Shown here piece after piece: positions 15,347-24,579 of a stretch of 64,000 nucleotides of DNA. The translations under genes and the position numbers were made by a program. Position 1 is the stretch's first letter. Each line of letters begins with the position of its first letter. The stretch lies in the NCBI RefSeq assembly GCF_017168145.1, contig NZ_JADQTL010000010.1, positions 434,001 to 498,000 on the forward strand, read 5' to 3'. The notes beneath the pieces were generated by a model that saw nothing but the letters and a program-made list of their open reading frames with translations, searched no databases and was not told where the DNA came from. Source of the stretch: Anaerovorax sp. IOR16. GTDB lineage: Bacteria; Bacillota; Clostridia; Peptostreptococcales; Anaerovoracaceae.

Positions 15347-16731
15347 CCTTTCGTTTTAATTCGTCTATTCATTGGTACATACTCGTTACGTGGACAAACA
15401 TTCATATATGCAGGTCGAATAATTTTACCTGCATTGATTAGTTCTTCAACACGATGCGCACTCCATCCAGAAATACGCGCAATCGCAAAAATAGGAGTAT
15501 AAAGCTCAAGCGGCAAATCCAGCATACTGTATACAAAGCCGCTATAAAAATCAATGTTTGCACTAACGCCCTTATACATCTTTCTCTCTTCAGAAATGAC
15601 CTCTCCTGCCAGTTTTTCAACCAAAGAGTAAAGACGAAATTCTTCCATTCTTCCTTTTTCTTTCGATAGATTTTCAACAAATTTTTTGAAGATGTTTGCT
15701 CTTGGATCCGATAAGGAATAAATTGCATGCCCCATACCATAAATCAATCCAGCCTTGTCAAAGGCTTTTTTATGAAGCAATGCACGCAAATAACGCTCTA
15801 CTTCCTCCTCATCTGTCCAATCCTTCAACGTTTTTTTCATATCTGCAAACATTTGTACTACTTTTATGTTTGCTCCGCCATGCTTCGGTCCTTTGAGTGA
15901 ACCCAAAGAAGCAGCAACGACCGAATATGTATCGGTTCCGGAAGAAGAAATAACATGCGTTGTAAATGTAGAGTTATTACCTCCACCATGTTCTGCATGA
16001 AGTACTAATGCCAAGTCTAAAATGCGAGCTTCTAATTCGGTGTATTTTGAATCTGCTCTAAGCAAATGTAAAATATTTTCCGCAGTAGAAAGCTCTGGCT
16101 TTGGTGTATGGATGAATAAACTATCCCCATCAAAATAATGTTTATAAGCTTGATAGCCATAAACGGAAAGAAGCGGGAATAACGAAATCATCAAAAGACA
16201 TTGACGAAGAACATTTGGTATCGAAATGTCATTGGCTTTTGTATCATACGCATATAACGTCAATACACTTCTGGCTAAGGTGTTCATCATATCCGAACTT
16301 GGTGCCTTCATAATAATATCTCGCACAAAACTCGTCGGTAAGGTACGATACTGTGCTAGTAAAGTTCGAAAATTGTCTAATTCTTCTTTCGTAGGCAGGG
16401 TTCCGAAAAGCAAGAGATAAGTTGTTTCTTCAAAACCAAAACGTTTATCGTTAATAAAGCCTTGTACTAACTCATCAATACTAATGCCACGATAAAATAA
16501 TTGCCCATCACATGGCACTTTCTCTCCATCAATAATTTTTGAAGCTTCGATTTCCGAAATTTCCGTGAGACCCGTTAACACTCCGTTCCCATTTAAATCA
16601 CGAAGTCCACGATTCACTTTATATTTACTATATAGTTCTGCCTCTATGGAACTATTACTCCTGCAAAGATCCGATAAATCCAAAAGCTCCTGTGTAATTT
16701 TTGAATAAGACTCATCCAACGTATTAAACAT
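15343..16731 (-). CDS. gltA: Citrate/2-methylcitrate synthase
   Basis: A 462-residue citrate synthase, condensing oxaloacetate with acetyl-CoA (or propionyl-CoA). The active-site regions are visible: LVLHAEHGGGNNSTF, SLKGPKHGGAN and YGMGHAIYSLSDPRA, with the catalytic His and Asp residues. Length exceeds the usual 370-430 through an N-terminal helical extension (SKITQELLDLSDLCR), as in other clostridial members. AAAGGGGG precedes the ATG. In a fermentative anaerobe it probably feeds glutamate synthesis through a partial TCA branch. It heads a two-gene operon with a small membrane protein. Confidence 0.92.
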   Translation of the reverse strand: MFNTLDESYSKITQELLDLSDLCRSNSSIEAELYSKYKVNRGLRDLNGNGVLTGLTEISEIEASKIIDGEKVPCDGQLFYRGISIDELVQGFINDKRFGFEETTYLLLFGTLPTKEELDNFRTLLAQYRTLPTSFVRDIIMKAPSSDMMNTLARSVLTLYAYDTKANDISIPNVLRQCLLMISLFPLLSVYGYQAYKHYFDGDSLFIHTPKPELSTAENILHLLRADSKYTELEARILDLALVLHAEHGGGNNSTFTTHVISSSGTDTYSVVAASLGSLKGPKHGGANIKVVQMFADMKKTLKDWTDEEEVERYLRALLHKKAFDKAGLIYGMGHAIYSLSDPRANIFKKFVENLSKEKGRMEEFRLYSLVEKLAGEVISEERKMYKGVSANIDFYSGFVYSMLDLPLELYTPIFAIARISGWSAHRVEELINAGKIIRPAYMNVCPRNEYVPMNRRIKTKG

Positions 16732-16795
16732 ACAATTCCCCCTTTCTTTTTCCCCTTTTATGTCTATTTGCTTTTAATTCGAAATATATTGCAGC

Positions 16796-17176
16796 TTATA
16801 GTTCTGCGATAACCTCGATTTCTACAAGCGCATCTTTCGGCAAGCGAGCAACTTCCACTGCTGATCTGGATGGATAAGCACCTTCGGTAAAGAATGAACC
16901 ATACACAGCATTCATTGCTGCAAAATCATCCATATTCTTAATAAACACGGTTGTCTTTATCACCTTGTCCATAGAGCTTCCGGCTTCTTCTAAAATAGCT
17001 TTAATGTTTGATAAAGACTGCTTTGCCTGCTCTTCAATTCCTCCCGCAACAATGGCTCCAGTTTCCGGATCTAGCGGAATTTGTCCAGAAGTAAAAATCA
17101 GGTTTCCAAAAATATTACCCTGTGCATAAGGTCCGATCGCTGCCGGTGCTTTTTTCGTAGCAATTGCTTTTTTCAT
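16796..17176 (-). CDS. ridA: RidA family enamine/imine deaminase
   Basis: A 126-residue RidA (YjgF/YER057c/UK114) protein. It hydrolyses reactive 2-aminoacrylate and related enamines made by PLP enzymes. Hallmarks are [20 protein letters not shown] near the start, [11 protein letters not shown], and [22 protein letters not shown] with the conserved Arg and the signature end. Length is standard. AAAGGAGAAAAG precedes the ATG. It lies between citrate synthase and the LTA-synthase-like gene with short gaps. Confidence 0.93.
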   Translation of the reverse strand: MKKAIATKKAPAAIGPYAQGNIFGNLIFTSGQIPLDPETGAIVAGGIEEQAKQSLSNIKAILEEAGSSMDKVIKTTVFIKNMDDFAAMNAVYGSFFTEGAYPSRSAVEVARLPKDALVEIEVIAEL

Positions 17177-17227
17177 TTTTCTTTTCTCCTTTTCTATCTA
17201 ATATATTAATTTATTTTTATAAACTAT

Positions 17228-19261
17228 TTATTCAGTCGTACTTAATACTGTACTATATTTCTCTACCTGACTAATTTTTAATTTACTTAAATTAGAAATA
17301 TCAGTTCCATCCGGCACACGTAATGTTTTGGTATCTAAATACGTAGTATCAATCAATTCTCCATCTATCGTCAATACACTGTATGGTGTGAAATTTTCTC
17401 CTTTAATGTAAACATGATTTTCAATTGTAAAAGCATCTGTAATACGAATATTTTTAATACCCATGCGCATATCAATCCGTTCATAAGGAACATCCCCATT
17501 ATAAACATATTGCTTGCCATATAGCATATCATACTGCAATGCCTTTAGATCGAGTAAATAACTTGCCTTACCTTGTTGCGTTTGATGGAATTTTGTTAAA
17601 ACACCATTATTAATTCCAAGACGCCCAAGTACCGTCGCAGAGAGTTGATACGATTTTAAATCCGTATCAATTTTTCTCATTCGGAAGTTACTCCAAATGA
17701 CATATTCCGTTTCATAAACATCACCATTTTTTAAAATTTCATTCGAAATTTCTAAGCTAGGTAAGTGATCTCCATATAATACTAATACCACATCCTCGTC
17801 GTATTCAGATAAAGTATCAGTCAATTCTTTAATAAACTGATCCATTTCATAAATCTGGTTGACATAATATTCATAAGCATAGGCATCTGCTTTGTTTTCA
17901 ATTCCTCCAACTGTAATGGTTGGATCATTGTATACTTTTTTTCCTGGGTACTTACCATGACCTTGAACCGAAACGGTAAAAACCAGATCCTTTTGCTCTG
18001 TAGAATTAAGAGCCGTCATAATTTCTTCCGTCAGAACTTTATCCTTAGCCCATTTTCTAGGATTCATTTCAGCGTTAGCCATGTATTCCAATGACGTAAA
18101 GCTATCAAAGCCCAAGTTTGGATAAACCTCATTTCTCCCATAAAAAACCCCTCGATGGTTATGAATTGCATGAGTCGAATAACCAAGCTCTTTCAAGTTA
18201 TATGCAATTGTTTCCGTTGTATGATCCTTTAGTACCGTTTTATATGGATATTCTCCCGGTCCAAAGAATCGAACACGCATTCCAGAGAGAACTTCCAGTT
18301 CAGTATTAGCGGTTCCAGCTCCAATGGAAGGTACCATTAAGTAACCTGTGCTGTATTTTTTTTGCAAAGCATGAAAATTTGGAATAGGATCTTCTGATAC
18401 TTCTAATCCCTTTATCAAAGTAGGGTCAAAAAAGGATTCTAATTGTACTATAACAATATTAGGAGTACGTTTTTCCTGAGAAAGCAAGCCTGACGTTGAT
18501 GTGGCTGTATCTTGCTGCCCTTCTTGAAGAATTTGCGCCATTTTCTCTTTTGAATACTCAGAAGGAAGGCCTACACCGGTATTTAACCATGTATTTATAA
18601 AACAATAGGGAAAGCCGTAATCATCATACGCATATCCTAAATTCCCAAAAACAGTCGACAACCAATTTTGTCGAAGACCAAGCTGCGTGGAACCAGTCAA
18701 GCTAAGTACTACAATCAAAATAACAAAAACACTTTTTTTCAAGCTATAGTTTTTGCATTTCGGTGCAAATAAGAATAATAAAAGATACAGTATCAAAAGT
18801 AATATAATTCCTGCGCCAAGTCCCATCAATTCCATGTTAGAAAAATAGTTTGGCAATACCCCTAACCCTGTCTCCATCAGTGATAAGTCTGCGACCGTAA
18901 AGGGAGTCATTCGAAAACTTAGAATCACACCATTTGTCGTACCTAATATGAGCCAAATCGAAGAAACGACAAAATATAAAAACACCCTTCGTTTCACTAA
19001 AAGTCCTATAGAAAGTGTGGCTAAAATAATTAAGCCATTATAAAGAAACGCAAACGGATTCTCCTGTATAAAAAGAATCAAACCTTTCAGCGATCCTCGG
19101 CTCACAGTTTCAATGTACAAATCCAACACTAAGGCAAGAAAAATACAGTTAATAATTCCATAATTTAAATGTTTATTATAAAAATCCCGAATAGGAAAAA
19201 TAAATTTTTCGTCATATTTTTTTAAATATTTCTCATAGTAATTGTTTAAAAATTTTTTCAT
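17228..19261 (-). CDS. LTA synthase family phosphoglycerol transferase / sulfatase-fold membrane protein
   Basis: A 677-residue membrane protein. Five membrane helices occupy residues about 35-195, followed by an extracellular sulfatase-like domain. Catalytic signs are VQLESFFDP (Glu275), GAGTANTELEVLSG (nucleophile Thr317 by alignment with LtaS) and LYGDHLPS near residue 500. The C-terminal 120 residues carry an extra beta-rich segment (AFTIENHVYIKGENFTPYSV) not found in the core LtaS fold. The family moves glycerolphosphate from phosphatidylglycerol onto polyglycerolphosphate chains or other glycans. True LTA synthesis and other phosphoglycerol transfer cannot be distinguished here. Confidence 0.85.
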   Translation of the reverse strand: MKKFLNNYYEKYLKKYDEKFIFPIRDFYNKHLNYGIINCIFLALVLDLYIETVSRGSLKGLILFIQENPFAFLYNGLIILATLSIGLLVKRRVFLYFVVSSIWLILGTTNGVILSFRMTPFTVADLSLMETGLGVLPNYFSNMELMGLGAGIILLLILYLLLFLFAPKCKNYSLKKSVFVILIVVLSLTGSTQLGLRQNWLSTVFGNLGYAYDDYGFPYCFINTWLNTGVGLPSEYSKEKMAQILQEGQQDTATSTSGLLSQEKRTPNIVIVQLESFFDPTLIKGLEVSEDPIPNFHALQKKYSTGYLMVPSIGAGTANTELEVLSGMRVRFFGPGEYPYKTVLKDHTTETIAYNLKELGYSTHAIHNHRGVFYGRNEVYPNLGFDSFTSLEYMANAEMNPRKWAKDKVLTEEIMTALNSTEQKDLVFTVSVQGHGKYPGKKVYNDPTITVGGIENKADAYAYEYYVNQIYEMDQFIKELTDTLSEYDEDVVLVLYGDHLPSLEISNEILKNGDVYETEYVIWSNFRMRKIDTDLKSYQLSATVLGRLGINNGVLTKFHQTQQGKASYLLDLKALQYDMLYGKQYVYNGDVPYERIDMRMGIKNIRITDAFTIENHVYIKGENFTPYSVLTIDGELIDTTYLDTKTLRVPDGTDISNLSKLKISQVEKYSTVLSTTE

Positions 19262-19285
19262 TTGTAATTTGCATCCTCCAGCAAT

Positions 19286-20158
19286 TTATTTTTTTGCAAT
19301 AATATTAGACAAGCTGGCAAATTCTTCAATGCTTAAGGTTTCAGCTCTTCGGATTGGGTCAATTCCTGCTTCCGTTAACGCTTTTGAAATTTCTTCCTTT
19401 GTTTTTCCCATAACACCTGTTAAAGAATTTAACAGTGTTTTTCTTCTTTGACCAAATCCATTTTTTACAACAGCGAAAAACACTGATTCACTCGTTAACT
19501 TTACGGCTTTTTCTTTTCGTAAATCCAATCGAATGACGGCAGAATCTACCTTCGGCTGAGGAACAAATACCTCTTTAGGCACAGAAGCTACCGAAGCTAC
19601 TGTACAGTAATATTGTACAGCAACGGAAAGTGCACCGTATGCTTTTGTTCCAGGTCCAGACTTAATTCGATCTGCTACTTCTTTTTGCATCATAATGGTA
19701 ATGCTGTCCACTGGAACTGCATCCTCTAATAATTTCATAATGATTGGCGTCGTTATATAATATGGTAAATTCCCAATTACCTTAACTCCAGTTCTCGGTT
19801 TTCCATTAATCTCTTTATATTGCTCAAGCACTTTAATTAAGTCAGTTTTTAAAATATCTGCATGCAGAATAGAAATATTATTATATTCTGCTAATGTTTC
19901 TTCTAAAATAGGAATCAAATGGCTATCGATTTCCACTGCCACAACTTTTCCTGCATAAGAGGCTGCTGCTGCAGTCAAAACACCTATTCCAGGACCAATT
20001 TCAACGACTAAATCATCCTGCCCGATTGCTGAACCCTCAATGATTTTATTTACAATGTTTGCATCTGTTAAAAAATTCTGTCCCAAACTTTTCGATAAAC
20101 GAAAGCCATGCTTTTCTTTTATTTTTCGAATGGTATTTGGTGAATAGAGCTTGTCCAT
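19286..20158 (-). CDS. rsmA: 16S rRNA dimethyladenosine transferase
   Basis: A 290-residue KsgA/RsmA, which dimethylates two adjacent adenosines near the 3' end of 16S rRNA. Motifs are FRLSKSLGQNFLTD at the start, VVEIGPGIGVLT (SAM loop), VVAVEIDSHL, and IGNLPYYITTPI (the NLPY catalytic motif). The C-terminal domain includes GFGQRRKTLLNSL. It overlaps the ribonuclease M5 gene by 40 bases, the usual Firmicutes rnmV-rsmA pairing. Confidence 0.96.
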   Translation of the reverse strand: MDKLYSPNTIRKIKEKHGFRLSKSLGQNFLTDANIVNKIIEGSAIGQDDLVVEIGPGIGVLTAAAASYAGKVVAVEIDSHLIPILEETLAEYNNISILHADILKTDLIKVLEQYKEINGKPRTGVKVIGNLPYYITTPIIMKLLEDAVPVDSITIMMQKEVADRIKSGPGTKAYGALSVAVQYYCTVASVASVPKEVFVPQPKVDSAVIRLDLRKEKAVKLTSESVFFAVVKNGFGQRRKTLLNSLTGVMGKTKEEISKALTEAGIDPIRRAETLSIEEFASLSNIIAKK

Positions 20159-20673
20159 GCTTCTTCAAATTCCTCTCTGGTAATCCCATAATGATTCAGC
20201 CGACTAAGGAATACTTTTGTATTCCCATAGCCAATGCCTAGTTTTCTTCCAATAAAATCACGCCTCGAAGCGGCATCTTCTGCACCTGCAAGACCATATT
20301 CAAATAGATCTTGTACAAAAAAAATGGGTTCTGCCTTTTTCGAAGTACATCTTACTTTTTTTAGTGCTTCTCTTATGTTTTCCACAGATGCATTTTCAAT
20401 GCCTATATCTCCGTCTTTTTTGGCTTCTTCTTTAGATAAATAAGCGTGTTTCGCATTTGGGAATCGCTCAGATAATCGTTTTCGGATTGTCTCTCCCGCA
20501 TGGTCTGGATCCGTAAAAATAATAATTCCTGTATTTTGATATGCTTTTTCAATTAATGCAAAGGTACTTTGACGAATACCAAACCCATGAGTTGCAATCG
20601 TTTCTGCTTCTACCGCACGTTTTACAGCACTTTCATCATCTCGACCTTCTACCACAATCACTTCGTGGATCAT
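20119..20673 (-). CDS. rnmV: Ribonuclease M5
   Basis: A 184-residue Toprim-domain nuclease that matures 5S rRNA precursors. The Toprim Glu (VVEGRDDESAV) and the DxD motif (IIFTDPDHAG) are intact. The C-terminal half matches the RNase M5 extension (YGLAGAEDAASRRDFIGRKL, GIGYGNTKVFLSRLNHYGI). Length is normal. It lies directly upstream of and overlaps rsmA. Confidence 0.94.
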   Translation of the reverse strand: MIHEVIVVEGRDDESAVKRAVEAETIATHGFGIRQSTFALIEKAYQNTGIIIFTDPDHAGETIRKRLSERFPNAKHAYLSKEEAKKDGDIGIENASVENIREALKKVRCTSKKAEPIFFVQDLFEYGLAGAEDAASRRDFIGRKLGIGYGNTKVFLSRLNHYGITREEFEEAWTSSIHQIPFEK

Positions 20674-20697
20674 GTTATGTCCAATTCCTCTCTATTA

Positions 20698-21189
20698 TTA
20701 CTGCGGTACAACACTTTTACTAGTATTGTCCTTGTTTTCTTCTTCACTGTCCTGTTTATCTTCTTCATTATCGTTTTCCGGTACAATGTAAATCTTTTCT
20801 CCAGGTTTAATCATACGGAGCTGTGTTCTAGCTTGTTCTTCAATGTATTCTTCACTGTTGACTTGCAGCAACTGCTCTTCCAATCTGGCTTGTTCTTTTA
20901 AAAGTGCTTCTTGTCTTTCCAATTCCACTTGTTCCGCAGCACTTAATGAAACCAAATTATATACAGTTAGCCCCATAAGCACCGCAATAAGAAAGAAAGC
21001 CGCAGTATAAACTAGACGATGGCGAACTATTTTAATTGCACGCCGTTCTGATACATTCGGGGTCTTTTCTTTTGCTTTCTTTTTTTCATAAGCGTCTTTT
21101 CGTTTTTGGTTACGTTGCCGGCGCACTTCTTCAATGTCTATAATCTGACTGCTTTCTTTAAAAGCGCGGCTTCTTCTTTTTTTCGCCAT
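20698..21189 (-). CDS. divIC: Septum formation initiator DivIC/FtsL family
   Basis: A 163-residue bitopic division protein. The N terminus is very basic and cytoplasmic (KKRRSRAFKES, RRQRNQKRKDAYEKKKAK); a single membrane helix follows (LVYTAAFFLIAVLMGLTVYNLV), then a short coiled coil and the DivIC signature EQARTQLRMIKPGEKIYIVPE. The C-terminal tail is acidic and low-complexity. I chose the ATG at 21189, 6 bases after GGGTGA. It follows yabP-yabQ as in Bacillus. Confidence 0.85.
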   Translation of the reverse strand: MAKKRRSRAFKESSQIIDIEEVRRQRNQKRKDAYEKKKAKEKTPNVSERRAIKIVRHRLVYTAAFFLIAVLMGLTVYNLVSLSAAEQVELERQEALLKEQARLEEQLLQVNSEEYIEEQARTQLRMIKPGEKIYIVPENDNEEDKQDSEEENKDNTSKSVVPQ

Positions 21190-21247
21190 GTGCTTCACCC
21201 AGTCTTTCGGAAAAATAAAAATGCAATATTAATCTTTTTTATTGCTT

Positions 21248-21580
21248 TCATATTTTAGCTTTAGATTTTATTATACCATAAAGCTGACAAATAAAAGTTG
21301 AAAATTTTTTACTTACACAAAATCTCCACAAACACATACCACAAAAAAGTGCAATAAAGCTATGGATACTTAATTGACCATAGCAGCAATAATATAAAAA
21401 TGCACAGGTTATAATAGAAGCAAAAATCCAAAAAATAATCTCTAATATTGTTTTTATAAATCTATTCTTTGCTCTTTTTCCTTTATAAATCTCTAACAAT
21501 TGATAAAAAAACATGACTGTCATTCCCGCATAAAACATAACAAAAATATCAAACACTTGCCTATTTATAAGCGGATTCAT
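21248..21580 (-). CDS. yabQ: Spore cortex biosynthesis protein YabQ
   Basis: A 110-residue membrane protein with three hydrophobic segments (VFDIFVMFYAGMTVMFFYQLL, EIIFWIFASIITCAFLYYCC, and a weaker one), the YabQ pattern. Its ATG overlaps the yabP stop as ATGA, so translation is coupled. YabQ is needed for spore cortex formation in Bacillus. Recognition rests on membrane pattern plus position between yabP and divIC. Confidence 0.8.
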   Translation of the reverse strand: MNPLINRQVFDIFVMFYAGMTVMFFYQLLEIYKGKRAKNRFIKTILEIIFWIFASIITCAFLYYCCYGQLSIHSFIALFCGMCLWRFCVSKKFSTFICQLYGIIKSKAKI

Positions 21581-21855
21581 TTCAGCATCCTTTCTAGCCA
21601 ATTCTTATCTTGTTTTTCTTTTTTTTCTGTATATGCCATAGAGTGAAAGAAGCCATTTACCACTACTTTACCTTCTTCTAAATCTAAGCTTTGAATATGT
21701 AAATGATTCCCTTTTAATTGCATCCCGCCTTGATCAATATCTAGCAAAACAGTATCCTCATTAAAATTCGCTACATCCTTTACACCAGTAACAACCATTC
21801 TTTCTCGATTCTCCATATAAATACTATGTGATCTCTTTCCCTTAATGTCCTCCAT
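21577..21855 (-). CDS. yabP: Sporulation protein YabP
   Basis: A 92-residue YabP/YqfC family protein of the spore envelope. Signature stretches are SIYMENRERMVVTGVKDVANF, EDTVLLDIDQGG and LKGNHLHIQSLDLEEG. The start at 21855 follows AAGGAGGT, but this ribosome site is locked inside a 14-bp hairpin. Its presence with yabQ and divIC says the organism is, or descends from, an endospore former. Confidence 0.9.
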   Translation of the reverse strand: MEDIKGKRSHSIYMENRERMVVTGVKDVANFNEDTVLLDIDQGGMQLKGNHLHIQSLDLEEGKVVVNGFFHSMAYTEKKEKQDKNWLERMLK

Positions 21856-21859
21856 AAAA

Positions 21860-21897
21860 AACACCTCCTTGCCATACACTTTATGACAAGGAGGTAT
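21860..21897 (-). terminator. walK terminator whose 3' arm carries the yabP ribosome binding site
   Basis: On the minus strand ACCTCCTTGTCATA (21895-21882) pairs with TATGGCAAGGAGGT (21876-21863), 14 bp with one G-U, then TTTTTT and the ATG of yabP. The 3' arm contains the full AAGGAGGT Shine-Dalgarno and the 5' arm a perfect anti-Shine-Dalgarno. Confidence 0.8.
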
Positions 21898-21905
21898 CTT
21901 TTATG

Positions 21906-23732
21906 TTATTCAATGTTTCGTTGCCCTCGAATTGGTGCCAAAGGAAGGATAATGGTCGCCTTAGTACCCTTTCCCTCTTGACTCTCAATTTCTATAGTGC
22001 CTCCATGCTCCTCTACAATCTGCCTAGAAATAGAAAGCCCCAATCCGGTACCTCCCATTGCTCTTGATCTTGCTTTATCAACTCGATAAAAACGTTCAAA
22101 AATACGAGGAATTTCAGATTCTGCCATACCGATACCATTATCGGTTACAATTACTTTTGCTTGTCCATCCGTCCTCATCGCATCAATATCAATGCGTCCG
22201 CCTTCTTGTGTATATTTGATGGCATTACTTAAAATATTTAGCAACACCTGCTCAATGCGATCTTTATCTATGGTAACCATAATTTTTTGTTCACCATCAA
22301 AAATGCAATTTAGATGTTGCTCTTTTTGTATCGCCGTCATTTCTACCTTTGTGACAACAGCACGTAAGAGCCAAATAAGATTGCTATCTTTTTTATGCCA
22401 TTTTTCCTGTTTATAGTCTAATCTAGATAACTGCAGTAAATCTTTTACCAAACGATTCATTCGGTCGGCTTCCGTATCAATAATATTTAAAAAGTTTCTA
22501 GCCACTTCTGTATCTTCAATCGTTCCATCCATTAATGTCTCAGTATAGCTTTTAATGGTTGTTAATGGTGTTTTCAATTCATGAGACACGTTTGCAACAA
22601 AGTCCGTTTGCATATTTTCAAGTTTTTGTCGTTCCGTAATGTCTTGCAAAATAATTATAATTCCAACATCTTCTTCATTTTCATCTCGGAAACGATCATA
22701 TCGAACTGCAAACGCCGAAGCACCATAATTAAAAATTTCCTGTCCACTTCCTTCTTTGCAATTCTCTTTTAGATTTTCTAAATCAAATATTTTACTATAT
22801 TTCCGTAAAATATCATTACAATTTTTCACTTCTAATTCCGGATCCGTTAACCCAAGCATTTGCCTTGCGGCCGGATTGGCATGAATAATTCTTCCGGAAA
22901 GGTCTATTGCAATTAACCCATCCGCCATATAATGCAAGATAGTTTCTAATTTGCTTTTTTCATTTGAAATTTCTGATAGTGTAATATTTAACTTTTCCCT
23001 TAGAAGATTAAACATCTCTGCCAATCTTCCAATTTCATCGTCAGACATAACACTAACTTCTTGACTAAAATCTCCTTGTGCCATTTTTTCTGCTTTTTCG
23101 GTTACATCGTTAATCGGAACAGTAATACTCTTTGCAATAAAAAAGCCAAGCACCACCGTTACCAGTAAGGCAAGCACCATAGCACGAATAAAAATCAATT
23201 TGGATTGTGTCAAGAAATCAAAAACATTTGATAGGTCGGCTCGTATGTAAACCGTACCTATAATATTCTCTTGCTCACCAATCGGAAATGCAATGCTTTT
23301 AATTGGTATGTTTGATAAGTTAACTCCATCCGCTTCCGCCTGCTTTCCACCTATCATCGCAGTCGTAAGAAGTGTGGTGTTAAGCAACTCTGCTGCATTT
23401 TTTCCAATAATATTTTTATTAGTAGAAGCAATGATTGTAAAATTGGTATCTACAATGGACATTTCCTCTTGAAAACTATTTTTCCATCCCTGATCCAAAG
23501 TTGTTTGAATTTCTGCACTATGACTTGATAAATTATCATATACTTCAAAAGAAGTAAGTAAGCCACTGTCTTTTACAGTTTTTGTTAAATTATCTCGAAT
23601 AGAGTTTAGTTGATAAACCTCCAACTGATTTACAATGAAAACAGAAACAATTGTCATTGCTATAAAAACCAACAAAAAGTAAATCAGAACAATTCTCCAT
23701 CGTATGCTGTTCCATCTCTTAGTCCCAAGCAT
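21906..23732 (-). CDS. walK: Sensor histidine kinase WalK/VicK
   Basis: A 608-residue kinase, partner of WalR in cell-wall homeostasis. Order of parts: membrane helix at about 12-35, extracellular domain to about 175, second helix at 180-202, HAMP at 203-255, PAS at 265-370 (HYMADGLIAIDLSG), HisKA with NVSHELKTPL (phospho-His384), then the ATPase domain with LLNILSNAIKYT (N box), VTDNGIGM (G1) and MGGTGLGLSI (G2). It starts 3 bases after walR. A hairpin terminator follows. Confidence 0.92.
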   Translation of the reverse strand: MLGTKRWNSIRWRIVLIYFLLVFIAMTIVSVFIVNQLEVYQLNSIRDNLTKTVKDSGLLTSFEVYDNLSSHSAEIQTTLDQGWKNSFQEEMSIVDTNFTIIASTNKNIIGKNAAELLNTTLLTTAMIGGKQAEADGVNLSNIPIKSIAFPIGEQENIIGTVYIRADLSNVFDFLTQSKLIFIRAMVLALLVTVVLGFFIAKSITVPINDVTEKAEKMAQGDFSQEVSVMSDDEIGRLAEMFNLLREKLNITLSEISNEKSKLETILHYMADGLIAIDLSGRIIHANPAARQMLGLTDPELEVKNCNDILRKYSKIFDLENLKENCKEGSGQEIFNYGASAFAVRYDRFRDENEEDVGIIIILQDITERQKLENMQTDFVANVSHELKTPLTTIKSYTETLMDGTIEDTEVARNFLNIIDTEADRMNRLVKDLLQLSRLDYKQEKWHKKDSNLIWLLRAVVTKVEMTAIQKEQHLNCIFDGEQKIMVTIDKDRIEQVLLNILSNAIKYTQEGGRIDIDAMRTDGQAKVIVTDNGIGMAESEIPRIFERFYRVDKARSRAMGGTGLGLSISRQIVEEHGGTIEIESQEGKGTKATIILPLAPIRGQRNIE

Positions 23733-23735
23733 CCT

Positions 23736-24434
23736 TTACGGCCTCCTAAAGTAGTATCCGATTCCCCTTTTTGTCATAATATATTTTGGGTCGCTGGAAT
23801 CATCTTCCAGCTTTTCTCTTAATCTTCGAACCGTTACATCTACAGTACGAATATCGCCGTAGTATTCATATCCCCAAACTTCTTCTAATAATTGCTCCCT
23901 GGAAAACACTTTATTTTCACGCTCAGCTAAATATTTTAAAAGTTCAAACTCTCGAAGCGTAAGCTCTAAAGGCACCTCATTTTTACGTACCTCATAACGA
24001 TTTAAATCAATCGCTAAATTTCCAAATTCTTGCACATTAGCTGGTGCATCCTGTAAATCAGATACAAAATCCATTCTTCGCATATTGGCTTTGATCCGTG
24101 CAATCAGTTCACGCATACCGAAAGGCTTTGTAATATAATCATCTGCCCCAAGCTCCAAACCCAGAACTTTATCAACCTCTTCTTCTTTTGCCGTCAACAT
24201 CAAAATTGGAACAGTACTTGTTTCCCGTATTTTTTTGCATACAAGAAACCCATCCATAATCGGCAGCATAACATCCAGTAAAATCAAATCTGGATTCATA
24301 GAAAGTGCCTTTGTCAACCCTTCCTGACCATCATAGGCTGTTTCTACCTGAAACCCTTCTTTGGCTAAATTAAATTTTATAATATCAGAAATGGATTTTT
24401 CATCTTCAATGATTAAAACCTTCTTCGTCTCCAT
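23736..24434 (-). CDS. walR: Response regulator WalR/VicR
   Basis: A 232-residue OmpR-type regulator. The receiver domain covers 1-120, with phospho-acceptor Asp54 in LILLDVMLP and the Lys in DDYITKPF. The winged-helix DNA-binding domain covers 130-230 (LTLREFELLKYLAERE, VWGYEYYGDIRTVDVTVRRL). The WGYEYYGD form and the kinase partner support WalR. It has a consensus promoter upstream, divergent from the subtilisin gene. Confidence 0.93.
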   Translation of the reverse strand: METKKVLIIEDEKSISDIIKFNLAKEGFQVETAYDGQEGLTKALSMNPDLILLDVMLPIMDGFLVCKKIRETSTVPILMLTAKEEEVDKVLGLELGADDYITKPFGMRELIARIKANMRRMDFVSDLQDAPANVQEFGNLAIDLNRYEVRKNEVPLELTLREFELLKYLAERENKVFSREQLLEEVWGYEYYGDIRTVDVTVRRLREKLEDDSSDPKYIMTKRGIGYYFRRP

Positions 24435-24484
24435 TCTTTTCCTCCTTAACCAAATCCCCTTAATTTATAGTACAAATTATTTAT

Positions 24485-24513
24485 ATTATAGCAAATAATC
24501 AATTCTCAGTCAA
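24485..24513 (-). promoter_or_regulatory. Sigma-A promoter of walRK
   Basis: TTGACT (24508-24513) and TATAAT (24485-24490) with a 17-base spacer on the minus strand. Confidence 0.85.
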
Positions 24514-24579
24514 AAAAATAAGCAAAGCGGATTACTTCTACATATTATAAATCAAATTTAGAAATTGGAGTTGAATTTT

